This document shows positions 56,023 through 64,000 of a DNA stretch of 64,000 bases, piece by piece (positions within the stretch are counted from its first letter, which is position 1; the number at the start of each line of letters is the position of its first letter). The notes under the pieces were generated by a model that saw only the letters and a program-made list of their open reading frames with translations, ran no database searches and was not told the origin of the DNA. Where the stretch lies: NCBI RefSeq assembly GCF_026745355.1, contig NC_079208.1, positions 48,269,169 through 48,333,168 of the forward strand, read 5' to 3'. A program made the position numbers and the translations under genes. This DNA is from Beta vulgaris subsp. vulgaris. Taxonomy: Eukaryota > Streptophyta > Magnoliopsida > Caryophyllales > Amaranthaceae.

Positions 56023-56884
56023 CCGAGGTGTAGGATGAGCATCCTACACCTTGCCCATGTGGCTGGCTTTTAGCTATATTTTTGAAAGTGGACCAGCTTT
56101 TTCTCTCTCATCACTTGAAATAATTTTTTTAATGTACAAATGCATATGGTTTGGTGTACAATAATATATGAGTGTACATTTGCAGATTTTCAGTGATCAA
56201 AGCAATGACCATCAGTGTACATTGTGATTTTATTGAATTTCGGTATGAGACTGTACTTGTACATATTGAATTTCATTAGTGACAAACATCAACACACCCA
56301 GTGTACAAAGATTGCAAATTACTCACTTGACATCAGCTTCAGGAATTGGGTTACTTTCAGCTGGGGGGTTGTCATTGTACATTTTGATTTTATGAATGAA
56401 CAACCACGAAGCCAAGAATGTACAAGGAGGTTGAGTGTGGAAAAGAGAGAAGTGGTGAATTTCGGTATGAGACTGTAATTGTACATATTGAATTTCATTA
56501 GTGAACAAACATCAACACACCAGTGTACAAAGATTGCAAATTACTCACTTGACATCAGCTTCAGGAATTGGGTTACTTTCAGCTAGGGGGCTGTCATTGT
56601 ACATTTTGATTTTGTTAATGAACAACCACGAAGCCAAGAATGTACAAGGAGGTTGAGTGTGGAAAAGAGAGAAGTGGTGAACAGTATATGGGGGGAGGTT
56701 GACATCAAATCAGTTATTAAATGGTGAACAATATCTGTCAAATTAGTTACTTTTTGAATTTTCGACATGTACATTGGATGTAATAGCTGTCAAATCAATT
56801 ACTTTTTTGCATGTTGAATGGTGCGTTTCATTCTTCTTGCCTTGCGTTTTGGAGCTGGTGTAGGATGCTCATCCTACACCTTGG
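56023..56884. mobile_element. TE with palindromic ends and 222-bp internal repeats
   Basis: Each end is a 24-bp palindrome: GGTGTAGGATGAGC.. at 56027-56050 and GGTGTAGGATGCTC.. at 56857-56880. The outer bases CCGA and TTGG extend them into inverted repeats. The interior has two tandem 222-bp units. No transposase and no clear TSD (AGATCTTAC versus AGGATCTAC). The superfamily is unknown. Confidence 0.65.
56235..56678. repeat. Two tandem 222-bp units
   Basis: GAATTTCGGTATGAGACTGTA at 56235 recurs at 56457, and the copies match through GAGTGTGGAAAAGAGAGAAG with few changes (for example 1-base indels near 56271 and 56508). GTACA motifs recur throughout. The short frames are not genes. Confidence 0.9.
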
Positions 56885-57752
56885 TCCAGGATCTACTAAT
56901 TGGGAAATTAGAGTGTTGTGTTTAATGTTTTTAATTTGCCCGATTCCATGAAAGTAGACTTGATTGTATATTAGGGAAGCCATAAATACTCGAGAGAGGT
57001 TTATGATATTTTACAAGGTGTACTTTTCCTTGTGAACATTTAATTGATTACTTTGATATAAAAATTATTATTATATTAATTTATACTTTTGGGGATTCTT
57101 AACTCTAGAGTATTTTATTTATGTATTGATTAGTATAGTTTATTCCATCATTGTTGATTTTAATCTCCTTTAGTCTTACTAGTATTCAAGAGCTAATCAT
57201 AAAGCAATTTTCTTGCTATGGGATCGATCCTGACTTACCTAACTACATCGTTAAGAAGATTAGTTAGGCTATTTATTTTTGTTAAGTACGCGACACGCCT
57301 ATCAATGTGAGCTCATTAAAGGCGCAAGTGATCCCTACTTTCTTTCCTTTTGTTTTGTCATCTTCGTCTTACCATTCAGCAATTAAAATTACTCATGACT
57401 TAATTCACTAAGGGGAAAGCAAATCTCTCAAATTTTGCATCGAAGAATTTGTTTTTGCCTTGATTGATTTTTCCTTATTTTTAGTCATTTTCCCTAAAAT
57501 TCAATTTAAGAAAAACACACACCCTACATCCTAATTTCTTCATGGAAAATTCTCGATCCTATAATCCTCACAAAATTTACCCAAAATCAACACAAGACTT
57601 TAGAACATAAACTCAAAATTTTAGCTATTGAATTGATCAAATTTTAATTGCGATCAATATAAATAGAAACAACAAATCTAAGATGATTCAAAGATAAATC
57701 AAATTTACAGTTAAGACGATTTTTCAAATTTGTTTTTTTTGTTTGTTTTGTA

Positions 57753-58013
57753 CTCCCTCTGTTTCATTTTAATCTACACACTTACACTTTTCACGCATGT
57801 CAATGTAAAACTTTGAAGACATATATCTTTAGTTTTGTATTTGTAAAAATTATAGAAAGTACATATTAATAAAATACATACTAAGACGAATCTAACAAGA
57901 TCCCACATGACTATGTTTTTATTCACGTATAAATCACAAACGAGAGTCAAAGTGTAATTTGTGAATAGTGTAAAATGTCAAAAAGTGTGTAGATTAATAT
58001 GAAACGGAGGGAG
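57753..58013. mobile_element. Stowaway MITE 3
   Basis: CTCCCTCTGTTTCATTTTAA at left and its inverse (TTAATATGAAACGGAGGGAG) at right, flanked by TA (57751-57752, 58014-58015). 261 bp. Confidence 0.9.
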
Positions 58014-58671
58014 TATATAATAAGGAAAAGAAGTGTTAGTATATCGATGCTTGAGAGAAATTCCTAACGCGTTAGTTACAAGAATGGAGATAAATTGGGT
58101 GTTATTATAAGGAATAATTTCAAAAGAAAACTAACAAGAACTTGATATATAAAAAGTTTGGACTTCCAACTTTATGCTCTAGTGTTCACGTATAGATGGG
58201 CCCAAATAATATAATAGCCTCCACTCAGGATAATTAAAGACTACTTATCTTCCTAAAAACCAAGTCCTACTTTATTCCTTTTGACTTTTGCTTCTGCAAA
58301 ATCCGCCATAGACAAACAAGCTCTATCTTCTTTGTCTTCTTTAACTTCCTTAATATGATTGTTTCTATGTTAGGGAAGAGAGCGAAAATTGCAACCCAGC
58401 TTTGATAATGGTACCAAATTTCTTGGGTTAGAGGTAATATTAATTCATCTTGTAAGTTTTCCTTAGTTAGTATTGATAGAATAAGCAGTTTATACATCCA
58501 ATTTCATTCTTTACTTCAATTATATTCCCTACTCTCCAAGAATTTGCATTACTTTTAGTTTATGTATGTATATCAATTTAAGTAGTCTCTTCATTAATTT
58601 TACATGTGTGTTTCTAACAATTCTCATATAGTTGATTTCATGAATATTTAGAATTAGGAGAATTTGTTGTA

Positions 58672-60002
58672 ATGGAAGATGAAACAATAATTTATGAACT
58701 AGCTACTTCCATCAGGAAAAGGATTAAGAATTTACCCCCTTTATCACCCAAATGCTGCATATATAAAATCCCTCAAACCCTTAAAGAGCCAAATAAATTA
58801 GCCTATACACCATGCCTAATTTCAATTGGCCCTTTTCATTATGGCAAGAAAAAGTTAGAATCCATGCAAAAACACAAATTAAGGTACTTGCAAAATTTCC
58901 TTGCAAGAAACACCAAGAAAACTTTGTTGGACTACTTGAAATGTATCAATCAATGGGAGGAAGAATTACGCGAATATTATGTGGAGAACATTGAGTTGAG
59001 TAGCAAGGAATTCAATGAAATGGTTCTGTTAGATGGGTGTTTCTTGATTGAGTTCTTCTTAGTTTGGCTTTTTGATAAATCAGATGAAACTGATGGAATT
59101 TTCAAGAAACCATCTTTGGAAGTAGCAATCATGCGTGATATCTTGTTGTTAGAAAATCAACTCCCATTTTTTGTCTTGGATGGTTTGTACAACATTGCTT
59201 TTGGTGATGACAATTTGGTGTCATCGCAACTATATAATAAACTTATCCCCTGATTGATATGATTAATAAATAAGATGTTGTGAGGCCGATACCAACTTTA
59301 ATTGATTTATGTTGTCTAGTATTGGTGGGGAGAAGGGAGGTTTCGGAGAAATTGAATGATCATCAAGTTTTACATCTTGTTGATTTAATGAGGACATGTT
59401 ACCTCCCTTCATTGCTGAGACATCCAAGTGATGATAGTGATGAACAAGACAATTTGGAGTTTCCTCCTGGTGTAGAGAGGCTTCATGATGCCGGGATCAA
59501 ATTCGAAGTGGCAAAAAATGAGCAAACATTACTCAACATAGAATTCAACAAAGGTGTCTTAAGTATTCCGAGATTAGAGATGGAAGATCACACTGAATCA
59601 TTGCTTCTAAATTTGTCAGCCTTTGAGCAATGCCATTACCATTTCGACTCGTACATAGTTGATTATGTTGTGCTGATGGATGTTCTAATTAGCAGTCTTA
59701 AAGATGTTGATATTCTTATGAGTGGGGGGATAATAGAGAATTCCTTAGGCAACAAAGAAGAGTTAGCAGAAGTTTTCAACACTATATGCAGGGGAACAAC
59801 TTATCAAGCAAATAGATTATATTATTCTCGTCTTTGTAAAGAGTTAAATGCATACTACAATACACCTTGGCATAGATGGAGAGCAACCTTAAAACATGAT
59901 TACTTCAGTAATCCATGGACTATTATTTCAGTCATTGCTGCTGTTATGCTACTCATTCTTACTGTTATACAGACCTATTGTACTATCATTTCCATGAAAT
60001 AG
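58672..60002 (+). pseudogene. DUF247 (UPF0481) paralogue, disrupted
   Basis: The first part (58672-59253) starts MEDETIIYELATSIRKRIKN and keeps 'CCIYKIPQTLKEPN', 'YTPCLISIGPFHYG', 'MQKHKLRYLQNFLAR' and 'DILLLENQLPFFVLDGLYNI', then ends at a TGA after 'SSQLYNKLIP'. The second part (open from 59274 to 60002 in another frame) continues with 'VLVGRREVSEKLNDHQ', 'FPPGVERLHDAGIKF', 'MEDHTESLLLNLSAFEQC' and the C-terminal anchor NPWTIISVIAAVMLLILTVI. Compared with the 38305 gene the two parts are offset by about 62 bp (59227-59288) holding a frameshift and stops. No GT-AG intron fits the phase. Both halves are otherwise well conserved, so the lesion looks recent. A truncated 193-residue product without the membrane anchor is possible. 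Confidence 0.85.
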
Positions 60003-60219
60003 TACCATAATTATTGTTCCTCATTTTTATCATTGCAGCCATCAGCCATGCTATTCAAAATATTATACCTAATTAATTTCTGATAATTTTGGTCTTTGTA
60101 TCATCTTGTTCTCTTAGCTAAATTTTTGGAGAATACACCCGGAATTGTTGTTGCCTACTTTTTCTTTAATAGAAAAAATAGAACAAAAAAATATTCTTCA
60201 CTTTAAACAACGCAAGTAA

Positions 60220-60426
60220 CAAGGATATGAGTTAGCTCAAGTGGGTGGAGCGCTCTCCCTTGGCCCTTGAGATCAGGGGTTCGATTCTTACCCCAATATT
60301 ATGCTGGGGGTATTTTCTTAGCATGTTATGCATGCCTTACCAACCAATGCGTTGGTGTTTCCTACAGGCTAGTAGCCTTGTAGGGGTTAGCACTTGAGCT
60401 GACTTAATTTCCTAATAAATAAATAA
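60220..60426 (+). mobile_element. tRNA-derived SINE with perfect 15-bp TSD
   Basis: The A box TAGCTCAAGTGGGTGGAGC (60233-60251) and B box GGTTCGATTCT (60279-60289) are Pol III promoter motifs. The body ends GGCTAGTAGCCTTGTAGGGG..TTAGCAC and the tail is TAATAAATAAATAA. AAACAACGCAAGTAA flanks it at 60205-60219 and 60427-60441. No coding capacity; it depends on a LINE for mobility. Confidence 0.92.
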
Positions 60427-60529
60427 AAACAACGCAAGTAATAATTAAGGACCAATTGATTAAGAATTGATTTACCTACCATCTCCTTGGTCACTCACAA
60501 TTCCTCCATAAATTCTTATGAATTACAGC

Positions 60530-60790
60530 TTCTTATACATCTTCCTCATTTTGAAGAGGGAGAGGTGGTAGCTCTGTGTAATACCATCTCGAATTCCAGT
60601 GCATTTCTCAAGGTTCCAATCCTTATCCCAACAATATATTGGAAAATTATCTTATGGTGGGCTGGTAGCAGTGGGCCTTCAGCCATTTTTTCTTCTGAGT
60701 TGTTTAGCCTTGTACGCAACCTATAAGCTGGTGTTCTACAAACTAGTTGGGGTTGGTCTTGGAGCCAATTATCTGTCCTACTAATAATAA
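60530..60790 (+). mobile_element. SINE, CTAGTAGCCT family, copy 2
   Basis: A degenerate B-box-like GGTTCCAATCCTTATCCCAA at 60611, then GCAGTGGGCCTTCAGCC, GTTTAGCCTTGTACGC and AGTTGGGGTTGG.., matching the minus-strand SINE at 47815-48035. It ends in TAATAATAATAAAAAA. The 79- and 61-codon frames here are not genes. Confidence 0.55.
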
Positions 60791-60799
60791 TAAAAAAGC

Positions 60800-61810
60800 G
60801 GGTTTTTCACCAAATACCCCTGACAAAAAAATTTTATTCACCAAATTACCCTAACTTTTTTTTAAAATTCACCATATACCTCTAACTTTTAAAAAAATTC
60901 ACCATATACGCCAAATCTTTAAAATAATTACCCAAAATACCCTTTTGACTAACAGATGTTAATACTCCGTTAACTAATTAACCATAAAAACCCTAGATAA
61001 ACCTAAGTCAACCTAACTAAACCCTAAACTATCTTTAACCCAACCCCAACCCCCCAAACCCTAGACCCACCAGCCCCACCACCCAACCCCAGCCCCACCC
61101 CTCCCCGGCAACCCCGCAGACCCCGTTTCCCCGGCAGCCCCTCTCCCCTTGCCTCCCTCACGCCTCCCCTCCCTCCACTTCTCTCGCGCCTCCCCTTCCC
61201 CGTCCTTCGCGCCTCCCCTCCCCATCCCTCACTCTCGCCGGCGAAAATGGAACGCAAGGAATTTAAAGCTTCTATTCGAACTGTCTTTTCGGAATTCGAA
61301 ATTCCTGGAATCTGAGTTGCATTTTTCACCCAGATTCCGACGAAAATGGAACGGGTCTTTTCGAAGCTCTTCTTTTCGCCAGCGAGAGTGAGGGAGGGGG
61401 AGGGGAAGCGCGAGGGAAGGAGAGGGAGGGGGTGCGAGGGAGGTGAGGGGAGAGAGGCTGCCGAGAAACGGGGTCTACAGGGGTTGCCGGGGAGGGAGAG
61501 TGGCTAGGGTTAGGTGGTGGGGCTGGTGGGTCTAGGGTTTGGGGGTAGGGTGTGGGTTGGGCTAGGGAGAGTTTAGGGTTTAATTAGGTTTAATTAGGTT
61601 GACTTAGGGCTAATTAGGTTGACTTAGAGCTAATTAGATTGACTTATGACAAACTTGTAAATACGGGCTAATGGAGCACTAACATCCGTTAATAGTAAGG
61701 GTATCCGGTGAATTTTTTTAAAAATCAGGGGTATATGGTGAATTCTGAAAAAAATTGGGGTATTTGGTGAATAAATTTTTTTGTCAGGGATATTTGGTGA
61801 AAAAAACTGT
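60800..61810. mobile_element. Mutator-like element C with GC-rich core
   Basis: Long imperfect terminal repeats: GGGTTTTTCACCAAATACCC at left and, reversed, ACAGTTTTTTTCACCAAATA at right, with further CACCAAATTACCC blocks inside. A near-perfect 9-bp duplication TAAAAAAGC / AAAAAAAGC flanks it (60791-60799, 61811-61819). The core folds back: CCCCACCACC-rich at 61040-61230 and GGGGTGG-rich at 61385-61560, around a central GCCGGCGAAAATGGAACG-like unit repeated at 61235 and 61335. No transposase. Confidence 0.75.
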
Positions 61811-62616
61811 AAAAAAAGCCCCCTCATTCTTAAGGAATAAGGTAATTCATACTTAACCTCTCTTTGTACATAGAATGGAAGTATATTGATCGACACTTTT
61901 ATTCTTTGATTTATAAACAATGATAAAACTAATAAAAGTAAAAATATCGATATACTTCCTCCATTTTTCATACAAACACTATTGAAATGTGCATTAAAAA
62001 AAAGGAGAGGAGAGGCATAAAAAAACCAATATGTTAACGTGGTCGAGCTATCTCTCCTCGTTGTAGTAGCGGTATTGTCAATGGCCGGAAGTTTCAATCG
62101 GCAAGTAGCAAGTACAACTTTACTCCAGATTTGGGTGGGCCAACCTCATTGATTTGTTTCCTTTGGTTTGTTCTTTGTTTTCAATAATCCTCTATTTTTG
62201 GTGATGTCTAAACTCCGCCATTCGAGGTCAGTCTACTTTTCTTGTAGGAGTTTCGCTCCCTCATGCTTGGCTGGTGGGTTTGTTTGTTTAACATTTTTGT
62301 GTATGTTGTGTATGTATGGAGGGATACAAATTTGGAAGTTTCGCTTGCAAATTTACGGAACTAATGGAGCGTTGGTCTAGGGATCGCGATTTGGAGAACC
62401 AAACATTATTATCACCATAAATACTAACAATGGAGCTCTGATGAAACGATGCAACAATATCTAAAAGAAGATTGAAACTGATCAAAAACAATGCCAATAT
62501 GTATAAGGTTTTTAATACTTTACTGTTTTTCTAGTTCTTCGACAGGATCATTTTAAGTGTCAAAAATCTATTACTAATGAAATCACCCCTTTCCTATTTC
62601 TCTAGAAAAGAAATGA
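61811..62616. other. Intergenic, MITE-like palindrome, no gene seen
   Basis: TGGAAGTATATTGATCGACAC (61875) and the inverse ending TATCGATATACTTCCTCCA (61961) form an imperfect hairpin like a small Stowaway remnant. Nothing else recognised. Confidence 0.35.
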
Positions 62617-62716
62617 GACTCCATTCTTTTGAATTGAGAGAAATCGAACTGAACTGAATTGAAATTAACTGAAATGGGAGAAATTGAATTGAAAATAAGT
62701 CCCAAAAAACAAGGTC
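62617..62716. mobile_element. Pentamer-family MITE, short copy 4
   Basis: Left GACTCCATTCTTTTGAATTG and right, reversed, GACCTTGTTTTTTGGGAC, with CGAACTGAACTGAATTG repeats between and the AAAATAAGTCC motif shared with copies 2 and 3. About 100 bp. TSD not clear. Confidence 0.55.
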
Positions 62717-62815
62717 ACAATGAAGTAACTTTAATTACACAAAGAATGTACTTCCTTTTAAAACATCATATCAAAACTACTTAAAACCACCCCAAGTTCA
62801 TTTTTATAGACCATT

Positions 62816-63290
62816 TTACCCTTCCTTTTTTTCACACCACCCACCACCCCCACCACCACTTGCCACCCCCGGCCCTCCCCTGCCATCACCTACCTCCCCA
62901 ACCACCACCACCTTCACGTCACCACCACCACCACCAGTTAAAGGCCTGTTGAATTTTGGAACGTCCTGGTCTGACGTTCTCCCATGGTAAAAAAATTTCA
63001 ACTGGTGGGGGGAGGGACCCGAAGGTGGTGGTGGTGGCGGTGGGGGGGACCCAAAGGTGGTGGTGGTTGGGGAGGTTGAGTACGCTGTTGTGTGCGACGA
63101 AGGAAATGGATGTGAGGTGGTGGAGTGAGGTGGCTTGGTGGTGGTGGTACGCATATAGTGTTGAAGAAGGACAGTGGAGGGTGGGGGAGGGTGGAGGATG
63201 ATGGTGGGTGGCAGGATGTGAACGGTGGTGATGGCAGGATGTGAATTGTGGTGGAGTGAGGTGGCTGGCTGGCTGTGGTGGTTTAGAGAA
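62816..63290. repeat. CCACCA / GGTGGT low-complexity inverted block
   Basis: C-rich (CACCACC) to 62940, then G-rich (GGTGGTGG) from 63000, like the foldback cores of the Mutator-like elements. Terminal repeats were not identified. Open frames of 81-112 codons reflect the triplet repeats. Confidence 0.5.
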
Positions 63291-63479
63291 AAAGGAGGAG
63301 TGATAAAACGCTAGCAGCTAGCGTTTTATTTTGTCTATAGGAGGACTAAACTGCAAAGGAAATTGTGGGAAGGAGTTTCCTTAAAGTTGGGTTTGAAAAA
63401 AAAAGAAAAAGCATGAAATGACAGAAACTCTGGCATAAAGTGACGGCTGAGGACAAAAAAAAAAACTAACGTGTGTATT

Positions 63480-63606
63480 TGTGTGAAAGAAACAGGAGGA
63501 GAGAGAATTATCAGTACTCTTGACTGAAAGAAAAAACGAAGAGAGAGAAAGCTTTGGAGAAGGAAAAAAAAATCGTCGGAGAAGACAAAGAAGAAACCTG
63601 CGCCGA
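63480..63606 (+). other. Possible 5' leader/first exon of a gene leaving the window
   Basis: GAGAGAGA-rich sequence (63496-63560) is followed by AAGACAAAGAAGAAACC and an excellent splice donor (GATAAT|GTAAGTAAA, about 63609), then AT-rich intron-like sequence to 64000. No ATG-initiated frame of useful length; the coding part would lie beyond the window. Confidence 0.25.
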
Positions 63607-64000
63607 TAATGTAAGTAAAATTTGTGATATATATATAAATTATTTAAAAGTGGTATTATTATATATTTACTGGTGGAAAAATCTGAATTCTATATTTATA
63701 TTGATTGTAAAAAATTCATGTAAAAATAGTGATTTTTTGTAATTTTAAAAAATTAAAATTGTATAATTAAGTGCGCGAATAATTGAATTTAAATTTATAT
63801 TGAGAAAATAGAATTTGTAGTAATGCTGGTTAAAATAAATTTTGAAATGTTGATAAAATTTTTGAGAACTTGTGTTCGAAATTTTGTAATCTTCATTTTA
63901 GAATAAACTTCAATTTGTATGTGTCATTATGATCTATAGGTTAAATATAAATTATTGTGTAATTTCTGCTGGTACTAGATATTATAGAATCTGCTAGTAG

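Larger units (their letters stand above)
55080..57305 (+). mobile_element. Ty3/gypsy LTR-like region (Athila/Tat style), no coding sequence
   Basis: Long AT-rich sequence with TTATCGTGTTTGAGTAG, 'gggattcttaactc' and a terminal GGGATCGATCCTGACTTACC..CGCGACACGCCTATCA, in the style of large plant Gypsy LTRs. No PBS or gag follows. A palindrome-ended element (56023-56884) has inserted into it. Identification is by general resemblance only. Confidence 0.3.

Noticed and set aside
60233..60289. Candidate tRNA gene
   Set aside because: The box motifs belong to a SINE with its own tail and 15-bp target duplication.
61149..61391. 80-codon frame and its 101-codon antisense partner
   Set aside because: They sit in the GC-rich foldback core of a Mutator-like element and have no family resemblance.

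Overview
The window is AT-rich nuclear DNA from a flowering plant, most likely a eudicot. The evidence is GT-AG intron-split genes of plant-only families (plastid-type NDPK, DUF247/UPF0481), Stowaway and Tourist MITEs, Helitrons, a PIF/Harbinger element, Mutator-like elements with 9-bp target duplications, tRNA-derived SINEs and Copia/Gypsy debris. Species cannot be fixed from the sequence alone; an Amaranthaceae-type genome is a guess.

Host genes are few. (1) A seven-exon chloroplast-type nucleoside diphosphate kinase (4460-6754, +). (2) A two-exon conserved plant protein of unknown function (11674-10873, -). (3) A single-exon secreted protein, proline-rich at its N end and extremely histidine-rich afterwards (24044-25522, +). 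(4) A DUF247/UPF0481 gene with a C-terminal membrane anchor (38305-39803, +). (5) A DUF247 paralogue broken near its middle by a frameshift and a stop (58672-60002, +). A ribosomal protein eL42 (RPL36a/L44) processed pseudogene lies at 27569-27274 (-). Possible partial exons sit at the left edge (55-219) and a possible leader at the right edge (about 63480-63606).

The rest is mostly transposons, many defined to the base by their target-site duplications (TSDs). Left part (0-12 kb): decayed Gypsy LTR; a 5'-truncated LINE with a 15-bp TSD, itself hit by an LTR-like element and by a hAT MITE, lying just upstream of the NDPK gene; then a 3.06-kb Helitron carrying a Tourist MITE. Next (12-24 kb): a 4.48-kb PIF/Harbinger element with TAA TSD, an intact DDE transposase ORF and a frame-broken ORF1, nested in an older TIR element; a second hAT MITE with a perfect 8-bp TSD; a Copia gag remnant fused to a truncated hAT copy. 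From 27 to 36 kb: minisatellites, a probable Mutator-type region, a 290-bp TRIM retrotransposon with 72-bp identical LTRs and GGAAG TSD, and an (AAT)n-expanded MITE. From 36 to 41 kb: two Mutator-like elements (perfect 9-bp TSDs) flanking the intact DUF247 gene, one carrying a captured exon-intron fragment (Pack-MULE). From 42 to 48 kb: a second Helitron in opposite orientation inside a TIR element. From 48 to 58 kb: Copia and Gypsy LTR remnants with tandem repeats, and a TE whose ends are perfect palindromes. The right end holds SINEs (one with a 15-bp TSD), a Mutator-like element and another pentamer-repeat MITE.

The most notable signals are the histidine-rich secreted protein; the GAGCC-type hAT MITE carrying two snRNA-type USE+TATA promoter modules with identical 32-nt spacing; the miniature TRIM; the Pack-MULE; and the intact/broken DUF247 pair. 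No CRISPR, operon or bacterial system is present.
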